Below are positions 18,068-26,127 of a stretch of 64,000 nucleotides of DNA, in pieces (the stretch's first letter is position 1; every line of letters starts with the position of its first letter). Source of the stretch: Bacillota bacterium (GTDB lineage Bacteria > Bacillota > Clostridia > Oscillospirales > Ruminococcaceae); the NCBI GenBank assembly GCA_023421245.1, contig JAEZTV010000019.1, forward strand, positions 1 to 64,000, in the 5' to 3' direction. The notes under the pieces were generated by a model that worked only from the letters and a program-made list of their open reading frames with translations, ran no database searches and was not told where the DNA came from. Made by a program: the position numbers and the translations under genes.

Positions 18068-18931
18068 ATGGGTATGGCAAAGCTGATCGATGGCAAGGAA
18101 ATCAGTGCACAGGTTAAGGCGGAGGTTGCCGCGGCCGTGAAGGAGCTTCACGGCAATGGTATCTCTGTCGGGCTTGCAGTCGTTATAGTGGGCGATAACA
18201 GCGCCTCGCGCGTCTATGTCAACAACAAAAAGAAGGCGTGCGCCGAAGCGGGCATCCTATCAGAGGAATACGCACTGCCGGAGCAAACCACGCAGCAGGA
18301 ACTGCTTGCACTCCTTGATAAGCTTAACGCAGACAAGGGCATCAACGGCATTCTGGTACAACTGCCGCTGCCGGGGCATATCGATGAGAAAACCATCATC
18401 AATGCAATTGCACCGCACAAGGATGTGGATGCGTTTCATCCTGCTAATGTGGGCAAAATTATGATAGGCGACTATGATTTTCTGCCCTGTACGCCCGCCG
18501 GCATCATCGAGCTGCTCGACAAATCGGGCGTTGATCTTACAGGTAAGGAATGTGTGGTAATCGGGCGCAGCAACATTGTCGGCAAGCCGATGTCGATGCT
18601 GCTGCTGCACCGCAATGCAACGGTGACGATCTGTCATTCAAGAACCCGCGATCTTGCGGCAGTCACCCGCCGCGCGGACGTGCTGGTGGTCGCCATCGGC
18701 AGGGCGAAGTTTGTCACGTCCGAAATGGTAAAACCCGGTGCTGTGGTGATTGACGTTGGTATGAACCGCGACGAAAACGGCAAGCTGTGCGGCGATGTGG
18801 AGTTTGACACGGTTAGCGAGACCGCCGGTATGATCACCCCTGTGCCCGGCGGTGTCGGGCCCATGACAATCGCTACCCTGCTGAAGAATACCGTGTCTGC
18901 GGCAAAGCTGCAAAACGGCGGGCTATCCTGA
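18068..18931 (+). CDS. folD: Methylenetetrahydrofolate dehydrogenase/cyclohydrolase
   Basis: A 287-residue bifunctional one-carbon enzyme that interconverts methylene-, methenyl- and formyl-tetrahydrofolate. Family signatures are present: GILVQLPLPGHIDE, the NADP-binding VIGRSNIVGKPMSMLLL, and the C-terminal PVPGGVGPMTIATLLKNT. The catalytic Lys lies in the YVNNKKKACAEAG region. Length is normal. AAAGGTGAG lies 8 bases before ATG 18068. It is preceded by a terminator and followed by the rplU promoter, so it is probably transcribed alone. Confidence 0.96.
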   Translation: MGMAKLIDGKEISAQVKAEVAAAVKELHGNGISVGLAVVIVGDNSASRVYVNNKKKACAEAGILSEEYALPEQTTQQELLALLDKLNADKGINGILVQLPLPGHIDEKTIINAIAPHKDVDAFHPANVGKIMIGDYDFLPCTPAGIIELLDKSGVDLTGKECVVIGRSNIVGKPMSMLLLHRNATVTICHSRTRDLAAVTRRADVLVVAIGRAKFVTSEMVKPGAVVIDVGMNRDENGKLCGDVEFDTVSETAGMITPVPGGVGPMTIATLLKNTVSAAKLQNGGLS

Positions 18932-18949
18932 AAACACTGCGGTTTTTCG

Positions 18950-18978
18950 TTGACTAATTTGACAAACTATGATAATAT
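18950..18978 (+). promoter_or_regulatory. Promoter of the rplU-prp-rpmA operon
   Basis: -35 TTGACT (18950-18955), 17-bp spacer, -10 TAATAT (18973-18978). Transcription from here would give a leader of about 80 nt before rplU. Confidence 0.7.
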
Positions 18979-18984
18979 GTTTAA

Positions 18985-19066
18985 TGCCGCATGTTGCGGG
19001 CTTTTTAAGTGGGCCATGCCCCGCCTAACAACAGCGAGTTTTATAAAAAGGCAGGTGCCTCCATTA
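18985..19066 (+). promoter_or_regulatory. Candidate ribosomal protein L21 leader RNA
   Basis: About 80 nt between the predicted transcription start and the rplU ATG. It contains CCGCA/TGCGG (18987-18991 with 18995-18999) followed by TTTTT, an alternative pairing GCGGG/CCCGC (18996-19000 with 19020-19024), and AGGC/GCCT that sequesters the AGGTG ribosome-binding site just before the ATG. L21 leaders in Firmicutes are a known class of autoregulatory RNA; membership here is inferred from position and size. The first hairpin could instead belong to folD termination. Confidence 0.45.
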
Positions 19067-19378
19067 ATGTACGCGATTATTGAAACCGGCGGAAAGCAGT
19101 ATAAGGTTTCACAGGGCGATGTGCTCTACATCGAAAAGCTGGCTGTTTCGGCCGACGAAACAGTAACCTTTGATAAGGTCATAGCAGTGGCCGGTGAAAG
19201 CGGCGCAAAGTTTGGTGACCCCACTGTTGCCGGTGCAACCGTAACCGCCAAGGTTCTTAAAAACGGTAAGGCGAAGAAGATTACGGTATTCACCTACAAA
19301 GCCAAGAAGAATGAAAAGCGTAAGATGGGCCACAGACAGCCCTACACCAAGGTGCAGATCGAAACAATCACCGCATAA
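19067..19378 (+). CDS. rplU: 50S ribosomal protein L21
   Basis: A 103-residue ribosomal protein with the diagnostic start MYAIIETGGKQYKVSQGD and the C-terminal signature KNEKRKMGHRQPYTKVQI. It binds 23S rRNA in the large subunit. The open frame extends upstream to 18950, but that would translate the promoter and leader; ATG 19067 gives the standard protein. It is first in the rplU-prp-rpmA operon. Confidence 0.97.
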   Translation: MYAIIETGGKQYKVSQGDVLYIEKLAVSADETVTFDKVIAVAGESGAKFGDPTVAGATVTAKVLKNGKAKKITVFTYKAKKNEKRKMGHRQPYTKVQIETITA

Positions 19379-19414
19379 ACACCTTTTTACACAAGGGGTT
19401 GGGTGGTATTTGAT

Positions 19415-19729
19415 ATGATTACTGCAAGGTTTACAAAGTATAGCGGCGGCTACGGGGCTTTTTCTGTCTCGGGGCACGCGGGCTGTGAGCAGAACGGCTT
19501 TGATGTTGCTTGTGCCGCGGTTTCCTCAGCGGTGCAGCTTACGGCAAACGGAATTACCGAGGTTGCCGGCATAAAGGCGCGGGTACAGGTAGACGGCGAA
19601 ACCATTTCGGTTACGCTGCCCAAAGGGCAGGCAGACGAGAGCTGCAATGTTCTCATCGGTGCGCTGCATCTGCATCTGAACCTGCTTGGTGAGGAATATA
19701 AAGACGCAATAAGCGTTATAGTCGAGTAA
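19415..19729 (+). CDS. prp: Ribosomal-processing cysteine protease Prp
   Basis: A 104-residue protein of the YsxB/Prp family, which in Firmicutes cleaves the N-terminal extension of ribosomal protein L27. Catalytic His21 (GHAGCEQNG) and Cys33 (FDVACAAVSSAVQ) are in the expected places. ATG 19415 has GGGTGG 8 bases upstream; an in-frame GTG at 19403 is possible. It sits between rplU and rpmA as in B. subtilis and S. aureus, and its substrate is the next gene's product. Confidence 0.93.
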   Translation: MITARFTKYSGGYGAFSVSGHAGCEQNGFDVACAAVSSAVQLTANGITEVAGIKARVQVDGETISVTLPKGQADESCNVLIGALHLHLNLLGEEYKDAISVIVE

Positions 19730-19749
19730 ATTACGGAGGTGTTTTAACC

Positions 19750-20034
19750 ATGATTAGAATTAGCATGCAGTTTTTTGCGCATAAAAAGGGAATGGGCTCA
19801 ACGAAGAACGGTCGTGATTCCGAGTCTAAGCGCCTTGGTGTAAAACGTGCGGACGGTCAGTTTGTGCTTGCGGGCAACATCCTTGTGCGTCAGCGCGGTA
19901 CCCGTATCCATCCCGGTGAGAACGTGGGCATCGGTTCCGATGATACCCTGTTTGCAAAAGCGGATGGCAAGGTAAGGTTCGAGCGTTACGGCAAGGACCG
20001 CAAAAAGGTTAGTATATACGCGGTAGAGCAGTAA
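19750..20034 (+). CDS. rpmA: 50S ribosomal protein L27 with cleavable N-terminus
   Basis: A 94-residue protein. After a short N-terminal extension ending MQFF, the mature protein begins AHKKGMGSTKNGRDSES, as in Firmicutes whose L27 is processed by Prp between FF and A. The mature N-terminus reaches the peptidyl transferase centre, so removal of the extension is needed for function. The downstream body (LGVKRADGQFVLAGNILVRQ) is typical. GGAGG lies before the ATG. Confidence 0.97.
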   Translation: MIRISMQFFAHKKGMGSTKNGRDSESKRLGVKRADGQFVLAGNILVRQRGTRIHPGENVGIGSDDTLFAKADGKVRFERYGKDRKKVSIYAVEQ

Positions 20035-20434
20035 TTCTGCCAGCGGCGTATTACGGCGTTTCGGTTTACAGCGGTGTCGGATGTGCAATGTTAGGACAAA
20101 TGACATCGGTTCACCGGACGTTCTGTTTGATTTGTGAAAATCCCGAGCCGTTTTGCTCGGGATTTTTTGAATGCTCTCCTTCGCCGTTTTACACGGATAG
20201 TATTTTCACGGTCGATGGAGTATGATGGAGCGACAGGGAACACTAGTATAGCGGGTCAATGCTGAAAACAATCCTTTGTCTTCAATGCATGGCAGGTAAC
20301 GCCCGCCGCGCGCCTGCGGCGTGATGACTAACTATAAACCGCGACAACCCCACCCGCTATGCGGGAGCCGCACAGGTTACTGTGCAAAGTTTGTAAAGTA
20401 TAAGGGATGAGTAAAACGGGGAGGGATTGCTGTA
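20035..20434. other. Intergenic region between rpmA and obgE
   Basis: Apart from the rpmA terminator at 20138-20168 I see nothing definite. A few GC-rich short palindromes occur around 20300-20330 and 20360-20385, but no gene, tRNA or clear promoter. Confidence 0.5.
20138..20168 (+). terminator. Terminator of the rplU-prp-rpmA operon
   Basis: Stem AAATCCCGAGC (20138-20148) with GCTCGGGATTT (20155-20165), 6-nt loop, in a run of six T. Confidence 0.9.
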
Positions 20435-21703
20435 ATGTTTATCGATAAGGCAAGAATCAGCGTTCGGGCGGGCGACGGCGGCAATGGGGCCGTGTCCTTC
20501 CATCGTGAAAAATACGTTGCTGCAGGCGGTCCCGATGGGGGCGATGGCGGCAAGGGCGGCGACGTCGTGTTTGTTGCCGACACAAACCTGAACACACTAA
20601 TTGATTTTAAATATAAAAAGAACTATGTAGCGCAAAACGGCGCGCCCGGCACCTCCAGAAAATGCTCGGGCAAGAGCGGCGAAAACCTTGTGCTGCGCAT
20701 GCCGGTGGGTACGCTGGTTAAGGACGCGGAAACCGGGCGTATTCTTGCGGATATCTCGGGCGACGAGCCTGTGGTCATTGCGCGCGGCGGACGCGGCGGC
20801 TGGGGAAACACGCATTTTGCCACCCCTACGCGCCAGATTCCCCGTTTTGCCAAGGCCGGTATTCCGGGCGAGGTGTTTGACCTTGCGCTGGAGCTTAAGC
20901 TGCTTGCCGACGTCGGGCTTGTGGGCTTTCCCAATGTCGGTAAATCCACACTCATTTCGGCGGTGAGCAACGCAAAACCGGAGATTGCAAACTACCACTT
21001 TACCACACTGGTTCCGGTGCTTGGCGTCGTGCGGGTCGACGAGGGCAATTCATTTGTAATGGCGGATATCCCAGGCCTTATTGAAGGCGCGTCCGAAGGC
21101 GTGGGGCTGGGGCATGAGTTCTTGCGCCATGTCGAGCGGTGCCGCTTGATTGTGCACATCGTCGATGTCTCGGGCTTTGAGGGGCGCGACCCCAAAGAGG
21201 ATTTTGAGAAGATAAACTACGAGCTTTCAAACTTTGACGCGGATATTGCAACGCGCCCGCAGATTGTGGTTGCCAATAAATGCGATCTTGCCACCGATGA
21301 GCAGATTGCAGAGTTTACAAGTTATATTACGGCACTGGGGCACCCCGTGTTTGCAATCTCAGCCGCGGCGCACAAAGGCATTGATGCGCTTAAGTACGCT
21401 ATTGCTGCGCAGCTAAAGGGCCTGCCGCCCATTAAAACCTATGAAGCCGAGATACTGCCTGAAGCCGCTCCGGAGCAGACCTTTTCATTTACCATTCTAA
21501 ACGAGAACGGCGTGTTTACGGTAGAGGATGCACCGTGGCTTGTGCGCATCCTTAACAACTGTAATATGGATGATTACGAATCGCTGCAGTTTTTTCAGCG
21601 CATGTTAATAGAAAAGGGCATCATCGAGCGCCTTGTTGAGATGGGTGTTCGGGAAGGCGATACCGTCAGAATTGACGGCTTCGAATTTGATTATGTAGAT
21701 TAG
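20435..21703 (+). CDS. obgE: GTPase Obg
   Basis: A 422-residue GTPase of the Obg/CgtA family, tied to large-subunit ribosome assembly and stress control. The N-terminal glycine-rich Obg fold (1-158) is clear, with many GG-D-G-G repeats. The G domain follows with G1 GFPNVGKST (about 165-173), G3 DIPG and G4 NKCD. The C-terminal OCT domain (about 345-420) is complete. Length matches Firmicute Obg with the OCT extension. A GGGGAGGG site precedes the ATG. mrnC follows after 44 bases. Confidence 0.96.
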   Translation: MFIDKARISVRAGDGGNGAVSFHREKYVAAGGPDGGDGGKGGDVVFVADTNLNTLIDFKYKKNYVAQNGAPGTSRKCSGKSGENLVLRMPVGTLVKDAETGRILADISGDEPVVIARGGRGGWGNTHFATPTRQIPRFAKAGIPGEVFDLALELKLLADVGLVGFPNVGKSTLISAVSNAKPEIANYHFTTLVPVLGVVRVDEGNSFVMADIPGLIEGASEGVGLGHEFLRHVERCRLIVHIVDVSGFEGRDPKEDFEKINYELSNFDADIATRPQIVVANKCDLATDEQIAEFTSYITALGHPVFAISAAAHKGIDALKYAIAAQLKGLPPIKTYEAEILPEAAPEQTFSFTILNENGVFTVEDAPWLVRILNNCNMDDYESLQFFQRMLIEKGIIERLVEMGVREGDTVRIDGFEFDYVD

Positions 21704-21747
21704 TATAAATTCTGCACGATAAGGGGGGATTTGTTACGCGACTGGAT

Positions 21748-22149
21748 TTGGAAGAAAACGCAAACCCAAAACTGAAAAGTCCGCTTGCGCTTGCCTTTTT
21801 GGGGGATGCTGTTTTTGAACTGATGGTGCGCGATTACCTCTCGCATCAGGGGAATATGCCGGCTCACACATTGCATGTCAAGGCGGTAACGATGGTACGC
21901 GCCTCTGCGCAGGCAAAGGCGGTAAACCTTATTGTCCCCGTTTTAACCGAGGACGAAACCGCAATTTTTAAGCGCGGGCGCAACGCCAACAGCACAACGG
22001 TGCCCAAAAATGCAAACCCGGCAGACTATCGCGCTGCCACAGGACTGGAGGCGCTGTTTGGTTACCTCTATTTGAAAGAGGAACACGCGCGCATCCGCAC
22101 GCTGTTTGATTTGATTTGCAGCGACTGTGAGACTAGCTCTGAACTATAA
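21748..22149 (+). CDS. mrnC: Mini-ribonuclease III
   Basis: A 133-residue RNase III-like domain without a double-stranded RNA-binding domain, as in B. subtilis MrnC, which matures 23S rRNA ends. The catalytic block LAFLGDAVFELMVRDYL is present, as are KRGRNANSTTVPKNA and the acidic YRAATGLEALFGYLYL helix. No ATG or GTG is available near the start. AAGGGGGG at 21721-21728 points to TTG 21748 or CTG 21742, so the exact start is uncertain. It is probably co-transcribed with obgE. Confidence 0.92.
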   Translation: MEENANPKLKSPLALAFLGDAVFELMVRDYLSHQGNMPAHTLHVKAVTMVRASAQAKAVNLIVPVLTEDETAIFKRGRNANSTTVPKNANPADYRAATGLEALFGYLYLKEEHARIRTLFDLICSDCETSSEL

Positions 22150-22150
22150 T

Positions 22151-22181
22151 AAACTCCCTCTGCGCCGCAGGGGGAGTTTTG
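22151..22181 (+). terminator. Terminator after mrnC
   Basis: Inverted repeat AACTCCCTCTGCG / CGCAGGGGGAGTT (22152-22178, one G.T pair) running into TTTT. Confidence 0.75.
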
Positions 22182-22319
22182 CGTGCAGAGGGAGCAAAGC
22201 TGCACCTCCAAGCTGGACAAACGCTATCCCTCACAATATAATATGGATAGTCATTTACGAGATATCGCCGGTTTATTAAGCGCTATGCTGATTTTGTTGG
22301 CAATGAAAAGAGGGACGTC

Positions 22320-23108
22320 ATGAAGTTTGGCCTGTCCACCGCATGTTTATATCCCCAGCAGACCGAAAAAACGATAGAATACTACTGCAGCCACGGGGTG
22401 CAGGTATGCGAGATTTTTGTCAACACCTTCTCGGAGATTGAGCGTGGTTATGTGAAAAACCTGCATACAATCTGCGATGCGGCAGGGCTTGCGATTGTAT
22501 CGCTCCACCCGTTTACAAGCGGCTTTGAACCCTTTATGATGTTTAGCGATTATCCGCGCCGCTTTGATGATTTTCTGGAGATGCACAAGCTCTACTTTGA
22601 AAGCTGCGCCATACTTGGCGGCAGCATATTTGTTCTGCACGGCGACCGCCGCGAAAGCAATTGCCCGGACGAGCGTTACTTTGAACGGTACTACCGCTTA
22701 TTTGAACTGGGAAAAACCTATGGCGTTTTGGTCGCGCAGGAAAATGTGGTGCGCTGCCGCTCCCATTCGGCAGAGTTTATTACTAAGATGCGCGCCGCTC
22801 TGGGGCAGGATGTATGCTTTGTGCTGGATATCAAGCAGGCGGTGCGCGCAAAGCAAGATGTCTTTGATATGGTACAGGCGATGGGGCAGCGGCTGGTCCA
22901 CCTGCATTTAAGCGACCACAACGGGCAGGCCGATTGTCTGCCGATTGGTAAGGGTACGCTGGATATGAAGCGCTTATTTGCATTACTTCAAAGGGTCGGC
23001 TTTGACGGCAACGTGATAATTGAATTGTACCGTGAGAATTTCAACGAGATTGACGAGCTGATTTCTTCAATATCCCACCTCGAAAGCTATAACAAAGGTC
23101 ACAAATGA
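22320..23108 (+). CDS. Sugar phosphate isomerase/epimerase-like TIM-barrel protein
   Basis: A 262-residue protein of the xylose isomerase-like/AP endonuclease 2 TIM-barrel superfamily. Putative metal ligands lie at barrel strand ends: Glu in VAQENV, Asp in CFVLDIKQA, His in VHLHLSDHN and Glu in NVIIELYREN. Members act as sugar or inositol-derivative epimerases or isomerases; the substrate cannot be told, since no sugar genes are adjacent. AGAGGGA precedes the ATG. It appears monocistronic. Confidence 0.8.
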   Translation: MKFGLSTACLYPQQTEKTIEYYCSHGVQVCEIFVNTFSEIERGYVKNLHTICDAAGLAIVSLHPFTSGFEPFMMFSDYPRRFDDFLEMHKLYFESCAILGGSIFVLHGDRRESNCPDERYFERYYRLFELGKTYGVLVAQENVVRCRSHSAEFITKMRAALGQDVCFVLDIKQAVRAKQDVFDMVQAMGQRLVHLHLSDHNGQADCLPIGKGTLDMKRLFALLQRVGFDGNVIIELYRENFNEIDELISSISHLESYNKGHK

Positions 23109-23302
23109 TTCGACACCGTTCGACGGCAGATTGGGCAGCAATTGACATAACTCAAAAACAATATTGATGCACATTGATATTGCACCGAGCCATTGTCGAT
23201 TATTATATAATAATGGTGCATGAAAATCCTTTCGTTTGACTCTCATTTTTTGTATAATTGTGATGTTTCACGACTGATGAAGTAATGGAAGGAGTATGAA
23301 AA

Positions 23303-23611
23303 GTGCAAGGGACAATTTTTCTGGACAAGCCTGAGGCAGAGTTGTGGGAGGATATCCGTCTGACTTATGAGTTGGTTGAAACACCCATCGACCCTGCTGT
23401 TGCTGAGTTATGCGGGGAGGAACTGGTTACATATGGTGTTTCGGTCAGCAAGCTCTGTGATGGAGGTATGGAGAATGCAACCATTTCAGACATCTCAACA
23501 GACCGCGAGATGGTCAGGCGCTTGCTAGATTCGCTTCGGTATGGCAGGGTAAGTCCGATAGCGGTTGCGGATGTGGTGGATGATTTTATGGCGCTTTTGT
23601 TTTGGGAGTAG
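23303..23611 (+). CDS. Small DUF6514-like protein
   Basis: A 102-residue soluble, acidic protein. A strand segment TYGVSVSKL is followed by a DISTDREMVRRLLDSL helix and the ending SPIAVADVVDDFMALLFWE. This layout resembles DUF6514, a small family common in Clostridia; the match is from memory and moderate. GTG 23303 is well supported by GGAAGGAG at 23287-23294. It stands alone before nrdR, with an AT-rich upstream region containing TATAAT about 45 bases earlier. Function unknown. Confidence 0.65.
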   Translation: MQGTIFLDKPEAELWEDIRLTYELVETPIDPAVAELCGEELVTYGVSVSKLCDGGMENATISDISTDREMVRRLLDSLRYGRVSPIAVADVVDDFMALLFWE

Positions 23612-23654
23612 CCCGCGCGAATGTTAAGCTGCGTAAATTCCGGCTTATTTCTTG

Positions 23655-23683
23655 TTGTATTACCCTTTCGCGCGTGATATTAT
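23655..23683 (+). promoter_or_regulatory. Promoter of nrdR
   Basis: -35 TTGTAT (23655-23660), 17-bp spacer, -10 TATTAT (23678-23683), about 60 bases before the ATG. Confidence 0.5.
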
Positions 23684-23744
23684 AGGGATAATAGTTTATG
23701 TCTGCTGAATCATAGCGAGGATTACAATATGGAGGGTAGACACC

Positions 23745-24212
23745 ATGAGATGTCCTTTTTGCCTGTACGCGGAAAGCAAGGTGATTGATTCACGCCCTAC
23801 CGATGAGGGCAAGAGCATTCGCCGCAGAAGAGAATGCCTGAAATGCGCAAAGCGTTTTACCACCTACGAGATTATCGAGACGCTTCCGCTTATCGTCATA
23901 AAGCGGGACAAATCACGGGAACAGTTTGATCGTGAGAAGCTGATTAACAGCCTTTTGCGCGCGTGCGAGAAACGAACGGTTTCTATTGAGATGATCGAGA
24001 ACGCGGTCAATGACATTGAATCGGCCCTGCAGAATTCGCTGGACCGTGAGATCTCTGCTGAGCGTATCGGTGAGTTAGCCATGGAAAAGCTGCGCGACAT
24101 TGACGAGGTGGCGTATGTGCGCTTTGCCTCGGTTTACCGGCAATTCGGCGACCTTACGACCTTTATGAACGAGCTCAAAGCAATCATGGAAAAGAAGCCA
24201 AACACCGACTGA
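23745..24212 (+). CDS. nrdR: Transcriptional repressor NrdR
   Basis: A 155-residue ATP/dATP-sensing repressor of ribonucleotide reductase genes. The N-terminal zinc ribbon has Cys3, Cys6, Cys31 and Cys34 (MRCPFC...ECLKC), with the DNA-contacting SIRRRRE stretch between them. The ATP-cone domain (about 49-139) begins PLIVIKRDKSREQFDREKL and ends VAYVRFASVYRQF. Length is canonical. A GGAGGG site precedes the ATG. No nrd genes or clear NrdR boxes are in the window, so its targets lie elsewhere. Confidence 0.97.
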   Translation: MRCPFCLYAESKVIDSRPTDEGKSIRRRRECLKCAKRFTTYEIIETLPLIVIKRDKSREQFDREKLINSLLRACEKRTVSIEMIENAVNDIESALQNSLDREISAERIGELAMEKLRDIDEVAYVRFASVYRQFGDLTTFMNELKAIMEKKPNTD

Positions 24213-24221
24213 CTCGGCCAA

Positions 24222-24255
24222 AAAGCTCCCGCATTTTGCGGGAGCTTTCGTTTTT
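24222..24255 (+). terminator. Terminator of nrdR
   Basis: Stem AAAGCTCCCGC (24222-24232) with GCGGGAGCTTT (about 24238-24248), then CGTTTTT. Confidence 0.9.
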
Positions 24256-24477
24256 ATATAGATTACTATATTGATGAGAGTTCAACATATAAAAAAGGAT
24301 TTTTCGACTATTCTTGCTATCTGAACGTAAGGTTCAGATACATTTTGCTAAAAAGCTGTGAACAAATCCATATCATACCCAATCCATGACACTGAGTATG
24401 CAAGCTCATAATATAATCGGTATTTTTGTCGTGTTATTTGATGCCGGCGCATAACATGCAGGCCACTGCAACAGAGG

Positions 24478-24858
24478 TTAGAAAATACTGTACAGATATG
24501 GCATCTCACACTCGTGGAGTGTAAGAATCATCTCGCGGATACGTATGCTCTCCACATGGATTTCAGGCAGTTCCTGATACAGAATAAAGGAAGGCAAGCG
24601 CGTAATCGACTCGGTCAATTCATCAAGCTGATGCCGCCGAAAGAACAATGCAAGCGTATTGTAATGCTTTTTCCAATACGTCATAAGCTCCTCGGCAGTC
24701 TGATATGCGCTGTCAAAATCCTCTGCAGCAATGCTGCGCTCTATCGTATCGGTCATATCAAATAGGGTATCGCGTATCATGGTAAGAAGCCAAAGCGAGC
24801 CGAAAGCCATTGTAATTACGCAAACAATCAGCAAAATAGAAATAATCAATCGTTTCAA
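24478..24858 (-). CDS. DUF4363 membrane-anchored protein
   Basis: A 126-residue protein with one N-terminal membrane segment (about 3-25) and a helical, probably extracytoplasmic domain ending HECEMPYLYSIF. It resembles DUF4363, which commonly sits downstream of a YetF-type protein, as here. TTG 24858 is chosen because AGAGGTGAC precedes it with correct spacing and it starts four bases after the YetF stop codon; a longer frame to 24906 would overlap yetF. Function unknown; the coupling suggests it partners the YetF-like protein. Confidence 0.75.
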   Translation of the reverse strand: MKRLIISILLIVCVITMAFGSLWLLTMIRDTLFDMTDTIERSIAAEDFDSAYQTAEELMTYWKKHYNTLALFFRRHQLDELTESITRLPSFILYQELPEIHVESIRIREMILTLHECEMPYLYSIF

Positions 24859-24862
24859 GCTG

Positions 24863-25534
24863 TCACCTCTGTTTCGGCACAATATACACGCCTTGTGCGC
24901 CATCAAGCGTCATGATGAAAATATCCTCGGGCTTTAGCCTTCTGGTGGCAAGAGTGTGGTCGAGCCAGTCGCGATTCACTCCGCATAGCGACAGCCCTTT
25001 TACCAAGACATTACCGTCACTGATAACCAAAATGGGCGGCGGCGTGTTATCAACGGCAAGACCAAGCTGCTTGGGGGTAGTTGATTCACTGTCCGCCATT
25101 TTGTATACCGATACCGCGCCGCTTGTCTCTACAATCGCAAGCTGCACATTCTGCAAATCAAAAATGCTTTTTGCACGCAGCTCTTCCAGCAGATCATCCA
25201 CCGAAAAGCGCAGCTCACGCAATGCTCCCTGATCGATCACCCCGTTTTGGATCACAATTTTAGCGTCGCCGGTGATAAAGCGGCGGAATCTCAGGCTTTT
25301 GAGGGATATCGCCGAGATAAGTATCTCAAACGAGACAAGGGTCAGGATGGGCACAGCGCCCGCCAGCAGTGGAATGCCGGTGTCCTCAATCGGCAGAGAA
25401 GCGATGTTGGAAATTAGGATGGTAACAACAAGCTCGCTTGGCTGAAGCTCTCCCAATTGCCGCTTGCCCATCAGGCGCAGCGAAAAGATAATGAGTATGT
25501 AGAGCAGGATGGTTCTAAAGAATACTACAAACAT
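24863..25534 (-). CDS. YetF/DUF421 family membrane protein
   Basis: A 223-residue protein with about three N-terminal membrane segments (5-22, 33-52, 58-78) containing the family's LIFSLRLMGKRQLGELQPSELVVTILISN block. Two small cytosolic domains follow (about 85-215). DUF421/YetF proteins are widespread in spore-forming Firmicutes; their role is unsettled, although some are linked to membrane stress or spore properties. GGAGGG lies before the ATG. The stop codon is four bases from the start of the DUF4363 gene, so translation is probably coupled. Confidence 0.88.
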   Translation of the reverse strand: MFVVFFRTILLYILIIFSLRLMGKRQLGELQPSELVVTILISNIASLPIEDTGIPLLAGAVPILTLVSFEILISAISLKSLRFRRFITGDAKIVIQNGVIDQGALRELRFSVDDLLEELRAKSIFDLQNVQLAIVETSGAVSVYKMADSESTTPKQLGLAVDNTPPPILVISDGNVLVKGLSLCGVNRDWLDHTLATRRLKPEDIFIMTLDGAQGVYIVPKQR

Positions 25535-26003
25535 GATATCCCTCCGTCAGGTCATTCGCAAAGCAGGAAGATGTGTGGTGATGCAAAACAAATGCTTGCA
25601 AGCAATGAAACGAACAGAAACAATCAGCAGCAAAATCTGTACCGTAACATATACAGTATCTGCTTTTTTACTTTTCTTATGCGCGGATTGATACATTTCG
25701 GCGCTTGTAACCAGCCTCAAAATAATGTAGAAGCCGTCCCTCCTGCACGTAGGTGCAGAGGACAGTTTTACGGGATAACGCTATGCGGTTTGTTTTAACG
25801 TTTGCGTATCCGGTGGGTGTAAATACACATACTAACGATGCGAATCGACACAGGCTATGGAAGTGACTGCCTTGCACGGTAGTTCAAAGGTACAATTGCA
25901 ATTGGCGAAGCGCAGTTTGTCAACAGAAGAGAATCTGTACAAACGTGAGTTGTGATTATGCACAAAAAACCAACCTCGGTTTTAATCATATTCTCACAAA
26001 ACA

Positions 26004-26021
26004 ATGTTATTAATTTAACAA
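26004..26021 (+). promoter_or_regulatory. Rex-like operator, distal
   Basis: The 18-base site at 26004-26021 matches the Rex consensus TTGTTAANNNNTTAACAA at 12 of 14 fixed positions. It lies just upstream of the adhE -35 box. Confidence 0.6.
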
Positions 26022-26028
26022 TAATCTA

Positions 26029-26057
26029 TTGACATTGTTAATTAATTAACATATCAT
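26029..26057 (+). promoter_or_regulatory. adhE promoter
   Basis: -35 TTGACA (26029-26034), 17-bp spacer, -10 TATCAT (26052-26057). The spacer is almost wholly occupied by the proximal Rex-like site, so Rex binding would block RNA polymerase. Confidence 0.8.
26035..26052 (+). promoter_or_regulatory. Rex-like operator, proximal
   Basis: TTGTTAATTAATTAACAT matches the Rex consensus TTGTTAANNNNTTAACAA at 13 of 14 fixed positions and lies between the -35 and -10 boxes of adhE. Rex releases DNA when NADH is high, so adhE should be switched on when NADH must be reoxidised. Confidence 0.75.
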
Positions 26058-26127
26058 GAAGGTGAAGGATAAAGCTCCTTATAACCCAAACTGCACGACA
26101 ACCACCATTCTTGAAGGAGGATTTACT

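Larger units (their letters stand above)
25535..26127. other. Intergenic region between yetF and adhE
   Basis: The right end holds the adhE promoter and two Rex-like operators (listed separately). The middle has a small perfect hairpin, CTGCAC/GTGCAG at 25743-25758. A 49-codon minus-strand open frame at about 25547-25696 ends 13 bases before yetF but lacks a ribosome-binding site. No other gene is supported. Confidence 0.5.

Noticed and set aside
25547..25696. 49-codon minus-strand frame just before yetF
   Set aside because: It ends close to the yetF start, which is tempting, but it has no Shine-Dalgarno sequence and no recognisable pattern.
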